This document shows, piece by piece, positions 55,790-64,000 of a stretch of 64,000 bases of DNA. The stretch comes from Shinella sp. SUS2. GTDB taxonomy: Bacteria > Pseudomonadota > Alphaproteobacteria > Rhizobiales > Rhizobiaceae. The stretch's first letter is position 1; the number at the start of each line of letters is the position of its first letter. The translations under genes and the position numbers were made by a program. The notes below the pieces were generated by a model that did no database searches, had not been told where the DNA came from, and was given only the letters and a program-made list of their open reading frames with translations. The DNA lies in contig NZ_KQ410742.1 in NCBI RefSeq assembly GCF_001262505.1, forward strand, positions 1 through 64,000, read 5' to 3'.

Positions 55790-57004
55790 ATGGACTTCGA
55801 GACCTACTTCAAGAACGAGCTGGACGGCCTGCATCAGGAAGGCCGCTACCGCGTTTTCGCCGACCTGGAACGCCAGAAGGGCAACTTCCCGAAAGCGACC
55901 CGCCATACGGCGAACGGCCCGCAGGACGTCACGGTCTGGTGCTCGAACGACTATCTCGGCATGGGCCAGCACCCCAAGGTGACCGAGGCTATGAAGCTCG
56001 CCATCGATCACTGTGGCGCCGGTGCCGGCGGCACCCGCAACATCTCCGGCACCAACCACTACCACGTCCTCCTCGAACGCGAGCTCGCCGACCTGCACGG
56101 CAAGGAATCGGCGCTTCTCTTCACCTCGGGCTATGTGTCCAACTGGGCCGCGCTCGGCACGCTCTGTTCCAAGATCCCCGGCATCATCTGTTTTTCCGAT
56201 GCCGGAAACCACGCCTCGATGATCGAAGGCATCCGCCACTCGAAATGCGAGCGGGTGATCTGGAAGCACAACGACCTCAAGGATCTCGAAGCCAAGCTTG
56301 CCGCCGCCGACCCGAAGGCGCCGAAGCTGATCGCCTTTGAATCGGTCTACTCCATGGATGGCGATATCGCCCCCATCAAGGAGATCTGCGACCTCGCCGA
56401 CAAATATGGCGCGATGACCTATCTCGACGAAGTGCACGCCGTCGGCATGTACGGCCCGCGCGGCGGCGGTATTGCCGAACGCGACGGCCTCATGCACCGC
56501 CTCACTCTCATCGAGGGCACGCTCGGCAAGGCCTTCGGCGTCATGGGCGGCTACATCGCCGGCTCGGCGGCGCTCTGCGACTTCGTGCGCTCCTTCGCCT
56601 CCGGCTTCATCTTCACGACCTCGCTGCCGCCGACGATCGCCGCCGGCGCGGCTGCTGCCATCCGCCATCTCAAGGAAAGCCAGGTCGAGCGCTTTGCCCA
56701 CCAGGAACGCGTGCGCAAGCTGCGCAGCCTGCTCGACCGCAACGGCATTCCGCATATGCCCAATCCGAGCCATATCGTGCCGGTCATGGTGGGCGACGCG
56801 GCCAAGTGCAAGTGGATTTCGGACCTGCTGCTCGACAATTTCGGCATCTACGTCCAGCCGATCAACTACCCGACGGTGCCGAAGAAGACCGAACGCCTGC
56901 GCATCACGCCGACCCCGCTGCACACGGATGCCGATATCGAGCATCTTGTAAGCGCCCTGCATTCGCTCTGGTCGCGCTGTGCGCTCGCCCGCGCCGTCGC
57001 CTGA
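55790..57004 (+). CDS. hemA: 5-aminolevulinate synthase
   Basis: A 404-residue PLP enzyme joining glycine and succinyl-CoA, the first step of haem synthesis in alphaproteobacteria. Lys247 in 'EGTLGKAFG' binds PLP; Asp213 in 'YLDEVHAVG' supports it. 'SGTNHYHVLLE' and 'WCSNDYLGMG' are family hallmarks. The ATG 55790 follows GGAG at nine bases. It has its own FNR-type promoter 163 bases upstream. Confidence 0.97.
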   Translation: MDFETYFKNELDGLHQEGRYRVFADLERQKGNFPKATRHTANGPQDVTVWCSNDYLGMGQHPKVTEAMKLAIDHCGAGAGGTRNISGTNHYHVLLERELADLHGKESALLFTSGYVSNWAALGTLCSKIPGIICFSDAGNHASMIEGIRHSKCERVIWKHNDLKDLEAKLAAADPKAPKLIAFESVYSMDGDIAPIKEICDLADKYGAMTYLDEVHAVGMYGPRGGGIAERDGLMHRLTLIEGTLGKAFGVMGGYIAGSAALCDFVRSFASGFIFTTSLPPTIAAGAAAAIRHLKESQVERFAHQERVRKLRSLLDRNGIPHMPNPSHIVPVMVGDAAKCKWISDLLLDNFGIYVQPINYPTVPKKTERLRITPTPLHTDADIEHLVSALHSLWSRCALARAVA

Positions 57005-57024
57005 CAGCGCGGCGTAAGCCAGGA

Positions 57025-58200
57025 CTATCCGATGAGCCCGGCGGCCACCCGCCGGGCTTCTTCGTCCGCGGCAAAGACATCGTCCATGGACGCGGCCGGC
57101 GGCAGATGGGTGAGCCTGTCCATCACCGCCTCGGCAATATCGGCCATGGCAAGGAAGCCGATGCGCCCGCCGACAAAGGCGTGGAACGCCACCTCCTCGG
57201 CCGCATTCATCACCGCACCCTGCAGGCCGCCGCGCGTCAGCGCCGTGCGGGCCAGCCGCAGCGCCGGGAAGCGTTCTTCATCCGGCGCCTCGAAATCGAG
57301 CCGCGACAGCTTTGCGAAATCCAGCCGGTCGACATTGAGCGGCGAACGCTCGGGATAGGTCAACGCGTAGCCGATCGCCGTGCGCATGTCCGGCGCGCCA
57401 AGCTGCGCCAGCACCGATCCATCGACATAACCGACCATCGAATGGATGATCGACTGCGGATGCACCACCACCTCGATCTGCTCCGGTCTGACGTCGAAGA
57501 GGTGCTTCGCCTCGATCATCTCCAGCGCCTTGTTGAACATGGAGGCGCTGCCGATCGAGATTTTCAGCCCCATCGACCAGTTGGGGTGGGCGCGGGCGAT
57601 ATCGGCGGTGACATCGGCCATCTGCGCCCGGCTCCAGGTGCGGAACGGTCCGCCGGAGGCCGTCAGGACGATCCGCTCGAGCGCATGGCGCTGGTCGTCC
57701 TCCAGCGCCTGGAAGATCGCGCTGTGTTCGCTGTCGACGGGGATCAGCCGCCCGCCGCCCTCGGCGACGGCCCGGACGAAGAGGTCGCCCGCCGACACGA
57801 GGCACTCCTTGTTGGCGAGCGCGATGTCCGCACCCTTCCTTGCTGCAGCCAGCGTCGGCGCAAGGCCTGCCGTGCCGACGATCGCCGCCATCACCCAGTC
57901 GGCCGCACCGGAGGCTGCCTCCAGCAGCGCCGCTCGCCCCGCCGCCGCCTCGATACCGCTGCCGGCAAGGGCTTCCTTCAACGCACTGTAGCGGCTTTCG
58001 TCCGCCGTCACCGCCATCTTCGCCCCGCAGTCCTTCGCCTGCGCCGCGAGGAGGTCGACATTGCCGTTGCCGGTCAGCGCCAGCACCTCGTAGCGATCCT
58101 GCCCGCCGAGCTGGCGCACCACGTCGAGCGTGCTGGTGCCGATGGAGCCTGTCGAGCCGAGAATGGTGATACGGCGCTTTTGCCGCGCGTCGGGAGCCAT
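57025..58200 (-). CDS. dxr: 1-deoxy-D-xylulose 5-phosphate reductoisomerase
   Basis: A 391-residue enzyme of the MEP isoprenoid pathway, converting DXP to MEP with NADPH. 'ITILGSTGSIGTSTLDVV' is the NADPH motif; 'LANKECLVSAG', 'PVDSEHSAIFQAL', 'TASGGPFR' and 'PNWSMGLKISIGSASM' are the metal and substrate sites. It ends 20 bases from the hemA stop on the opposite strand. The start at 58200 has a weak ribosome site, but the domain begins right there. Confidence 0.95.
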   Translation of the reverse strand: MAPDARQKRRITILGSTGSIGTSTLDVVRQLGGQDRYEVLALTGNGNVDLLAAQAKDCGAKMAVTADESRYSALKEALAGSGIEAAAGRAALLEAASGAADWVMAAIVGTAGLAPTLAAARKGADIALANKECLVSAGDLFVRAVAEGGGRLIPVDSEHSAIFQALEDDQRHALERIVLTASGGPFRTWSRAQMADVTADIARAHPNWSMGLKISIGSASMFNKALEMIEAKHLFDVRPEQIEVVVHPQSIIHSMVGYVDGSVLAQLGAPDMRTAIGYALTYPERSPLNVDRLDFAKLSRLDFEAPDEERFPALRLARTALTRGGLQGAVMNAAEEVAFHAFVGGRIGFLAMADIAEAVMDRLTHLPPAASMDDVFAADEEARRVAAGLIG

Positions 58201-58390
58201 GGTGAAGTCCGCGATTTTCTTGTTATCGACAAAAGGCTCTACAGGCGAAAGACGCCTGCAACAAGTCATGGAAATGCTGTAAAGCGAAGGCTGCGCCAGT
58301 CTTCGCAAACCCGCGGCTTGACCTTTTCACCCGGACGGCCATAACGTCCCGGCAAAGCGGTCTTCCGCCCTGACGCGATTGGAGAAATCT

Positions 58391-59107
58391 GTGTACCGAC
58401 GCCTGAGAGTATGGACCCTCGCCTGCCTCGCCTTCATGGCGGCAGCTCCGGCCTATGCCGACGAGCCGGTCCCGGGTGGTCTCGGCGGCACCTGGCTTGC
58501 CGAGGATATCGGCGGCAATGGTGTCATCGACGACCTGCAGACGACGCTGGAGATCAAGCCGGACGGCTCCTATGGCGGCAATGGCGGCTGCAACACCTAT
58601 CGTGGCAAGCTGAAGGTGCAGAACGGCAACATCGCCTTTGCCCCCGCTGCCGCGACGCGCAAAATGTGCGCGCCGGCCATCATGGACCAGGAACAGAAAT
58701 TCTTCGACGCGCTCGGCACCGTCACCTCGTGGAAGCTCGAAAACGGCATCCTGCACCTGACGGGCAAGGAAGGCGCCCCGGCGATCCGCCTTGCCGGCCT
58801 CAAGAACAACACCGACATCGTCATCCGCCTACCGGGACCCGAACAGAGCGTGGCGCGCGAGACGATCAACTACCAGTGCGACGCCGAGCAGCGCGTCGTC
58901 GTCGAATATATCAATGCCGGTACGAATTCGCTTGCCGTATTGAAAATCGCCGAAGAGACGGTCATCGCCGCCAACGTCCTGTCCGCCTCCGGCGCCAAAT
59001 ATGCCGGCGGCCAGTATGAATGGTGGACGAAGGGCGACGAGGCGACGCTCTACGACCTGACCAAGGGCGAGAACGCACCAGGCGTCAACTGCCGCAAGAC
59101 CGGCTGA
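58391..59107 (+). CDS. META domain plus MliC lysozyme-inhibitor domain fusion
   Basis: A 238-residue secreted protein. Signal peptide 1-26 (cleavage after 'APAYA'), then a META/HslJ domain (about 30-135: 'GGTWLAEDIGGNG', 'GNGGCNTYRG', 'ATRKMCA'), then a MliC/PliC-type domain (about 150-238: 'INYQCDAEQRVVVEYINAG' and 'SASGAKYAGGQYEWWTKGDEA'). The SG-x-x-Y and conserved K of C-type lysozyme inhibitors are visible in the latter. The GTG at 58391 has GGAG seven bases before it. Role inferred: periplasmic protection against lysozyme. Confidence 0.85.
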   Translation: MYRRLRVWTLACLAFMAAAPAYADEPVPGGLGGTWLAEDIGGNGVIDDLQTTLEIKPDGSYGGNGGCNTYRGKLKVQNGNIAFAPAAATRKMCAPAIMDQEQKFFDALGTVTSWKLENGILHLTGKEGAPAIRLAGLKNNTDIVIRLPGPEQSVARETINYQCDAEQRVVVEYINAGTNSLAVLKIAEETVIAANVLSASGAKYAGGQYEWWTKGDEATLYDLTKGENAPGVNCRKTG

Positions 59108-59136
59108 TCCGGCCGGTCACTGGAGGGGACCATCGC

Positions 59137-59517
59137 ATGCCCACGTTCCGTGTCGGCCAGAAGGTCGTCTGCATCAACGACCGCTTCAAGAATGTCTCGA
59201 TCGACCAGGGCATCCGCAAAGGGCAGGTCTATACGGTCCGCTGGACCGGCCACTACCGCCACTATGTCGATGGCGATTTCTACGGCATCAAGCTGGTCGA
59301 ACTCTACCGCGGCAAGGACGACGGCCCGGAAGGCTACGGGGCCGACGACATGCCCTTCCGCGCCACCCGCTTCCGCCCCCTGGTCAGCGACCGGATCCGC
59401 AGCATGCTCGGCCTGAAAGCCCCGCAGCCGAAGGTCGTCACCAAACCCTCCGCCATCCCCTCCATTCGCCCCAAGCCGCGCGTCGTCACGCCGGAGCGCG
59501 AGAAGGAGGACGTCTGA
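59137..59517 (+). CDS. Conserved hypothetical protein with SH3-like start
   Basis: A 126-residue protein not assigned to a named family by me. Residues 1-60 ('FRVGQKVVCINDRF', 'IRKGQVYTVRWTG') look like a small beta-barrel, as in KOW/SH3-type modules; the tail is Pro/Lys/Arg-rich. No signal peptide or membrane segment is present. GGAGG precedes the ATG by ten bases. It follows the META-MliC gene by 29 bases, so both may be cotranscribed. Confidence 0.75.
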   Translation: MPTFRVGQKVVCINDRFKNVSIDQGIRKGQVYTVRWTGHYRHYVDGDFYGIKLVELYRGKDDGPEGYGADDMPFRATRFRPLVSDRIRSMLGLKAPQPKVVTKPSAIPSIRPKPRVVTPEREKEDV

Positions 59518-59560
59518 TCCCTCCAAATCGGGGCGATGGCCCCCAACGCTTGGGCCAGAC

Positions 59561-59784
59561 CTAGTCCAGCAGGTAACTCAACGCCCGACGCGCCATTGCG
59601 TGGAACGACACCGAAACGACCATGCAGATCGCCACGATACCAGCGGTCGTCCAGTTTATCGGACCCGGATTTTCATGAATCCCTGCCAGGGGGGGCGTCA
59701 AGGCCCCGCCAAAGCAACCGCGATGGCAATGCCATTGAGATAGCGCGCGGCCAGCTTAGCCTTCTCGTTCTGCCGGTTCTTCAT
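59561..59784 (-). pseudogene. Frameshifted small two-helix membrane protein
   Basis: An ATG at 59784 preceded by GGGAGGAG opens 'MKNRQNEKAKLAARYLNG' and continues to a TGA at 59698-59700. Adding one G to the GGGG run just before that stop restores a second frame, 'ALTPPLAGIHENPGPINWTT', a membrane helix and a stop at 59561. The joined product of about 74 residues would have two membrane segments with a periplasmic or external loop. The total length (224) is one base short of a codon multiple, fitting a single-base deletion or a base-call error. Confidence 0.65.
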
Positions 59785-59960
59785 ATCTCCTCCCGGACCC
59801 CCCTACTCCAAGCTTCAATTTTTGATCGTAATCGTCGAGTGGAGCGTCGAAATTCTCATTCGATGCCGCCATCGACCATGTCCGGATTTGCATGCAGGTC
59901 CGCGTGCGGAGAGCAGTATCCGGATACTTGTCGGAAGAGACGGCAGGAGCATCAAGGCAA

Positions 59961-60037
59961 TGGTGATCCCGCCGCGATTCGAACGCGGGACCCCCAGATT
60001 AGGAATCTGGTGCTCTATCCTGCTGAGCTACGGGACC
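59961..60037 (-). tRNA. tRNA-Arg (anticodon CCT)
   Basis: A 77-base cloverleaf on the minus strand: acceptor GGTCCCG/CGGGATC with one GU pair, D arm 'AGCTCAGCAGGATAGAGC', anticodon stem CCAGA/TCTGG with loop TTCCTAA (anticodon CCT, codon AGG), T loop TTCGAAT, discriminator A and encoded CCA. Confidence 0.95.
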
Positions 60038-60083
60038 ACTGACTGAACCCATACAAAAGCCGGGGCTTTTAGCCAAGCGATTT

Positions 60084-61244
60084 TCAGGCGGCGAGGCGGC
60101 TTTCGGCAAGCTTGACCCAATAGCTCACGCCATGGGGTATCGCGTCGTCGTTGAAATCGTAGGCAGGGTGGTGCAGGCCCGCGCTGTCGCCGTTGCCGAG
60201 GAAGACGAAGGCACCGGGGCGGGCGAGCAGCATGTAGGAAAAATCCTCGCCGCCCATCATCGGGTCCAGCGCGGGATCGACCGCAGCCTCGCCGGCGATT
60301 TCGCGCGCGACGGCAACGGCATGGTCGGTCTCGTCGGGATGATTGGCCGTGACGGGGTAGTTGCGGTGGTAGCCGACCGTGATCTCGGCACCATGCGCGG
60401 CGGCAAGGCCGCTGCAGATCTGGCGGATCCGGGCTTCGGCCTCCTGGCGCATCACGGCGCTCAGGGTGCGCACCGTGCCGGCAAGCTGCGCCGTCTCCGG
60501 GATGACGTTGTGGGCGAAACCGGCGTTGAATTTGGTAACAGAGACGACGAGGGAGGCAATCGGATCGGCGACACGCGAGACGATGGTCTGCAGCGCGGAA
60601 ACCACCTGCGCACCGATGACAATCGGATCGACCGTCTTGTGCGGCAGGGCGGCATGGCCGCCGCGACCCTTCACCGTGATGTTGAACTCGTCGGTCGCGG
60701 CCATGATCGGGCCGGGGCGCGTGCCGAAGGAGCCGACCGGCATGCCGGGCAGATTGTGCATGCCGTAGACTTCGGCAATGCCGAAACGCTCCATCATGCC
60801 GTCCTTGACCATCTCGTTGCCGCCGCCGCCACCCTCTTCGGCCGGCTGGAAGATGACCGCGACATTGCCGGAGAAACTGCGCGTCTCGGCGAGATACTTC
60901 GCCGCGCCGAGCAGCATGGCCGTGTGCCCGTCATGGCCGCAGGCATGCATCTTGCCCCTGACGGTCGAGGCCCAGGGCTTTCCGCTCGTCTCCTCGATGG
61001 GCAGGGCATCCATGTCGGCACGAAGGCCGATGGTGCGCCCCGCAGCCTTGCCGCGGATAAGGCCGACGACGCCGGTGCGGCCGATGCCGGTCACGATTTC
61101 GTCGACGCCGAATTCACGCAGCTTTTCAGCGACGAAGGCGGCGGTCTTTTCCACCGCGAAGAGGATTTCCGGCTCCCGGTGGATGTGCCTGCGCCATTCG
61201 GCGATTTCATCCTGCATCTCTGCGGCGCGGTTGAGGATGGGCAT
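60084..61244 (-). CDS. M20-family amidohydrolase (hippurate/IAA-amide hydrolase-like)
   Basis: A 386-residue metallopeptidase of the M20D type that cleaves N-acyl or aryl amino acids. Metal ligands: 'HACGHDGHT', the Glu pair in 'FQPAEEGGGGG', the His in 'EVYGMHNLPGMP' and the late 'GGEDFSYML'. The dimerisation domain lies near 180-290. ATG at 61244 follows AGGAAG at normal spacing; the frame goes on upstream without support. The exact substrate is unknown. Confidence 0.9.
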   Translation of the reverse strand: MPILNRAAEMQDEIAEWRRHIHREPEILFAVEKTAAFVAEKLREFGVDEIVTGIGRTGVVGLIRGKAAGRTIGLRADMDALPIEETSGKPWASTVRGKMHACGHDGHTAMLLGAAKYLAETRSFSGNVAVIFQPAEEGGGGGNEMVKDGMMERFGIAEVYGMHNLPGMPVGSFGTRPGPIMAATDEFNITVKGRGGHAALPHKTVDPIVIGAQVVSALQTIVSRVADPIASLVVSVTKFNAGFAHNVIPETAQLAGTVRTLSAVMRQEAEARIRQICSGLAAAHGAEITVGYHRNYPVTANHPDETDHAVAVAREIAGEAAVDPALDPMMGGEDFSYMLLARPGAFVFLGNGDSAGLHHPAYDFNDDAIPHGVSYWVKLAESRLAA

Positions 61245-61375
61245 GCAACACTTCCTGTCATTTCGGCCGCGAAAGCGGCCAACTGCATTCGATGGCTTTG
61301 CCATCACGGTGCCATATAGGTTAAATAGGGCGACGGTTCGAGACAACTCCCGATTTCGAGGTGAGACCCTTGCAG

Positions 61376-62491
61376 ATGAACGGACGAACGACGCGCCGGA
61401 GCGCATGGCTATTGGGCTCCAGCCTGCTGCTCGCAGCCTCCCTTCTGGCGAACGCGGCAAGCGCCGCCCCGCGCATCCTGGTGGATGTCAACACGCTGAA
61501 GGTCATCGAGCATGAGGATGCCTTCCAGCGCTGGTATCCGGCCTCGCTGACCAAGCTGATGACGGCCTATACCGTGTTCCGCGCCGTCAAGGCCGGCGAG
61601 CTGACGCTGGAAAGCCCGGTCGTCATGAGCAAACATGCCGCCGCCGAGCCGCCGAGCAAGATGTACTTCAAGCCCGGTCAGAAGATGACGCTCGACAGCG
61701 CGCTGAAGATCATCCTCGTCAAGTCGGCCAACGACGTTTCCGTCGCCATCGGCGAGACGATCTCCGGCTCCGAGCAGGCCTTCGTCGACCGCATGAACGC
61801 AGAGGCGGCCCGCATCGGCATGAGCTCCTCGCGCTTCATCAATCCCAACGGCCTGCCCGGCAAGGGCCAGTACACGACGGCACGCGACCTTGCGGTCCTT
61901 GCGGTAACGCTGAAGCGAGAATTCCCGCAATACGCCCCTTATTTCGCGCTGGAAGGCTTCACTACCGGCAAGAAGCAGTATCCGAATTTCAACATGCTGA
62001 TCGGCCGCTTTGACGGCGCTGACGGCATGAAGACCGGCTTCATCTGCGCCTCCGGCTTCAACCAGGTGTCTTCGGCCACCCGCAACGGCCGCAGCGTCGT
62101 CTCCGTCGTGCTCGGCTCCGACAGCCTCGGCGCACGGGCGGACATTTCCGCCGGCATGCTGGAAAAGGGCCTGACGATGCGGGCGGGCAATGTACCGACG
62201 CTCGGCCAGCTTCGCCCCTATGGCGAGACTCGCGACATCGTCACCGACGTGTCGCAGGAAATCTGCTCGAAGCACGCAGCCAAGGTGCGCAGCGAAGGCC
62301 GTGACGAGGCCGGACGCCAGAAGCTCGTGTCACCCTACATCCATGAGCTCAACCGGCCGCTGAAGCTGGTCTTTGCCGGCCTCATGGGCGGCGACACGGC
62401 GAAGCCTGCCGGCAACGAGCAGGTCGCCGTCGGCGATACCGGCGGCCTTGCCAATGTGCCGATCCCGATTCCGCGTCCCACCACCTTCTGA
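61376..62491 (+). CDS. D-alanyl-D-alanine carboxypeptidase (peptidase S11)
   Basis: A 371-residue PBP of the DacF/DacA type, trimming pentapeptides of peptidoglycan. A signal peptide (1-30, after 'NAASA') is followed by the catalytic SLTK (Ser57-Lys60), SAN (117-119) and KTG (219-221). ATG 61376 was taken with GAGGTGAG ten bases upstream; GTG at 61361 is possible. The C-terminus has no obvious membrane anchor. The region downstream opens into cobW. Confidence 0.92.
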   Translation: MNGRTTRRSAWLLGSSLLLAASLLANAASAAPRILVDVNTLKVIEHEDAFQRWYPASLTKLMTAYTVFRAVKAGELTLESPVVMSKHAAAEPPSKMYFKPGQKMTLDSALKIILVKSANDVSVAIGETISGSEQAFVDRMNAEAARIGMSSSRFINPNGLPGKGQYTTARDLAVLAVTLKREFPQYAPYFALEGFTTGKKQYPNFNMLIGRFDGADGMKTGFICASGFNQVSSATRNGRSVVSVVLGSDSLGARADISAGMLEKGLTMRAGNVPTLGQLRPYGETRDIVTDVSQEICSKHAAKVRSEGRDEAGRQKLVSPYIHELNRPLKLVFAGLMGGDTAKPAGNEQVAVGDTGGLANVPIPIPRPTTF

Positions 62492-62500
62492 ACGGCCCCT

Positions 62501-62541
62501 TTTGACTGGCCCGTTTGATTGGCCCCATTTGATTGGAAAGA
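62501..62541. repeat. Three short tandem repeats before the CobW gene
   Basis: TTTGACTGGCCCG, TTTGATTGGCCCCA and TTTGATTGGAAAGA stand head to tail (13-14 bases each). The last copy supplies the ribosome site of the CobW gene (GGAAAG). Confidence 0.8.
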
Positions 62542-62543
62542 CC

Positions 62544-63689
62544 ATGACCCTTGCTGAGCGGCGCGTGCCGGTTTCCGTGTTGACCGGATTTCTGGGCGCG
62601 GGCAAGACGACCCTGCTCAACCGCCTGCTGAAGGATCCGACACTCACGGACACGGCCGTCATCATCAACGAATTCGGCGAGGTCGGCATCGACCATCTGC
62701 TCGTCGAACAGTCGAGCGACGGCGTCATCGAGCTTTCCGACGGGTGCCTGTGCTGCACCATCCGCGGCGAACTGGTCGATACGCTCGCCGACCTGATGGA
62801 TCGCATGCAGACGGGCAAGATCCAGCCGCTGAAGCGTGTGGTGATCGAGACCACCGGCCTTGCCGATCCAGCACCGGTGCTGCAATCCGTCATGGGCAAT
62901 CCCGTGCTCAGCCAGTCCTTCAGCCTCGACGGCGTGATAACAGTGGTCGATGCCGTCAACGGCCTGTCGACGCTCGCCAACCATCCGGAAGCCGTCAAGC
63001 AGGTCGCCGTCGCCGACCGCGTGCTGATCAGCAAGATCTCGCTTTCAGATGCCGCAACGGTAGAGGCGGTGAAGCGGGAGATTGCCGCACTCAATCCACG
63101 GGCAAGCATCGTGGATATCGACACGCCTGGTCTCGTCGGCCCCGCCCTCCTCGCCAATGGACTTTACGATCCCGGCAGCAAGATTCCTGACGTCCGCCGC
63201 TGGCTGCACGAGGAAGCACACGACCACCATGATCATGGGCACCATCACCATGGGCATGATCACGGGCATCACCACCACGACCACCAGCACGCCCATGACG
63301 TGACCCGCCACGACGCGACGATCCGCTCCTTCAGCATCGTGCACGACCGCCCGGTCGATCCGATGGCGCTGGAAATGTTCATCGACCTGCTGCGCTCCGC
63401 GCACGGAGAAAAGCTCCTGCGCATGAAGGGCATCGTGCTGATGTCGAACACGCCGGAGCGGCCGCTGGTGCTGCAGGGTGTGCAGAGCGTCTTTCATCCG
63501 CCGGAGCGCCTTTCCGCCTGGCCCGACCCGGCGGACCGCCGCACACGACTGGTGCTCATCACCAAGGACCTGCCGGAAGCCTTCGTGCGCGACCTCTTCG
63601 ATGCGTTTACCGGCACTCCCAGGATCGACCGGCCGGACCGCGCCGCGCTCTCCGACAATCCGCTCGCCATTCCGGGCCTGCGCCTCTGA
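62544..63689 (+). CDS. CobW/ZNG1-family GTPase with His-rich loop
   Basis: A 381-residue G3E GTPase, likely a metallochaperone. G1 is 'GFLGAGKTT' (Lys21), 'CLCC' at 68-71 is the family metal motif CxCC, and 'SKISL' stands where NKxD specificity is usual. A His/Asp-rich segment of about 27 residues (226-253) would bind zinc or cobalt. The C-terminal CobW_C domain (about 255-370) follows. It could serve zinc, cobalt or nitrile hydratase-type enzymes; a Zur site is not evident. Confidence 0.9.
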   Translation: MTLAERRVPVSVLTGFLGAGKTTLLNRLLKDPTLTDTAVIINEFGEVGIDHLLVEQSSDGVIELSDGCLCCTIRGELVDTLADLMDRMQTGKIQPLKRVVIETTGLADPAPVLQSVMGNPVLSQSFSLDGVITVVDAVNGLSTLANHPEAVKQVAVADRVLISKISLSDAATVEAVKREIAALNPRASIVDIDTPGLVGPALLANGLYDPGSKIPDVRRWLHEEAHDHHDHGHHHHGHDHGHHHHDHQHAHDVTRHDATIRSFSIVHDRPVDPMALEMFIDLLRSAHGEKLLRMKGIVLMSNTPERPLVLQGVQSVFHPPERLSAWPDPADRRTRLVLITKDLPEAFVRDLFDAFTGTPRIDRPDRAALSDNPLAIPGLRL

Positions 63690-63702
63690 CCGCAGCACGG
63701 CA

Positions 63703-63735
63703 AAAGACCCGGATGCAGGGAACATCCGGGTCTTT
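63703..63735. terminator. Bidirectional terminator between CobW and small secreted gene
   Basis: AAAGACCCGGATG and CATCCGGGTCTTT form a 13-base perfect stem with a seven-base loop between the convergent genes. The ends are A- and T-rich for both directions. Confidence 0.88.
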
Positions 63736-63758
63736 GGGGAGGTCAGTCTGGGCGATGT

Positions 63759-63935
63759 TTACTTGCAGACCTTGATCTTCTTGATGACGACGTTGCCGTA
63801 GTAGTCGTAGGACTTCACCTTCTTGATGAAGCAATAGGGCTCGTAGCCGTAGCTGTAGTAGCCGGCCTGCGAGGGCGCCGCGAAGGAGACGGCGGCGACG
63901 AGGGCAACGGTGGCGGAAACGATGATCTTGCGCAT
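63759..63935 (-). CDS. Small secreted protein, paralogue of the one at 8.7 kb
   Basis: A 58-residue product. Its signal peptide ('MRKIIVSATVALVAAVSFAAPSQA') is nearly that of the 81-residue protein at 8660-8905, and the mature part begins 'GYYSYGYEPY', then diverges to a Lys/Val-rich end with two Cys (35 and 57). The ATG at 63935 has CAGGAGAGACCCC before it, the same as the paralogue in position. Length is under most gene-finder limits. Function unknown. Confidence 0.8.
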   Translation of the reverse strand: MRKIIVSATVALVAAVSFAAPSQAGYYSYGYEPYCFIKKVKSYDYYGNVVIKKIKVCK

Positions 63936-64000
63936 GGGGTCTCTCCTGATCTCTGGTAAGGATGAGCCTCTCTCATCCGGTGATCAGAAGATCGCACATC
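63936..64000 (-). repeat. Leader shared with the first small secreted gene
   Basis: It matches 8906-8975 in order and spacing (CTCTCCTGATCTCT, AGGATGA, CTCTCATCC-GTGATCAGA on the plus strand). The window ends inside it. Confidence 0.6.

Overview
The window reads as a chromosomal segment of a Rhizobiaceae alphaproteobacterium; Shinella, Ensifer/Sinorhizobium or Rhizobium is my best guess from family knowledge, with no search run. The pointers are high GC, C4-pathway haem synthesis (hemA, ALA synthase), a SAM-II riboswitch before metA, a DUF4167 gene beside clpB/prmC/prfA/ptsP/lysC, a glpSTPQUV-type glycerol ABC transporter, and an FNR/FixK box before hemA. Almost every gene is intact, and coding density is high.

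Bases 1-2454 are different. A visibly AT-richer gene for a TIR-domain protein with a degenerate nucleotide-binding motif ends next to a 45-base 3' fragment of tRNA-Gly(GCC) that still carries a tRNA-type terminator. This looks like the right-hand attachment scar of an integrated element extending leftwards out of the window.

Bases 2500-15600, mostly minus strand: a membrane-anchored AraC-type regulator, a chemoreceptor, the metA-GNAT-galM group behind a SAM-II riboswitch plus terminator, a small Tyr/Gly/His-rich secreted protein, uup with a thiamine pyrophosphokinase, clpB, and a DUF4167 protein with an Asn-repeat microsatellite. Bases 15600-21200: prmC, prfA, ptsP and lysC, all minus strand. 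Bases 21200-23600: a methyltransferase/SDR pair divergent from a TetR regulator around a palindromic operator.

Bases 23600-33200 hold the glycerol regulon: glpR, glpD and the ABC transporter genes glpS-T-P-Q-U-V on the minus strand, with an SDR gene divergent from glpR. The two ATPases carry complementary motif defects. Bases 33200-41700: an AcuI-like oxidoreductase, a LysR regulator and a complete NAD-linked molybdenum formate dehydrogenase operon (fdsGBACD order) with an extra DUF4287 gene between fdsB and fdsA. Bases 41700-51350: a soluble double-PAS chemoreceptor, cheW, tamB/tamA and a glycine-zipper lipoprotein.

Bases 51780-59520: a form II CoxS-L-M molybdenum hydroxylase operon, hemA behind an FNR/FixK-type promoter, dxr, a META+MliC fusion lipid/periplasm-type protein and a conserved hypothetical. 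Bases 59560-64000: a frameshifted small membrane gene next to tRNA-Arg(CCT), an M20 amidohydrolase, a D,D-carboxypeptidase, a CobW GTPase and a second small secreted protein whose leader and signal peptide match the one at 8.7 kb. I saw no CRISPR array, transposase, rRNA operon or replication origin.
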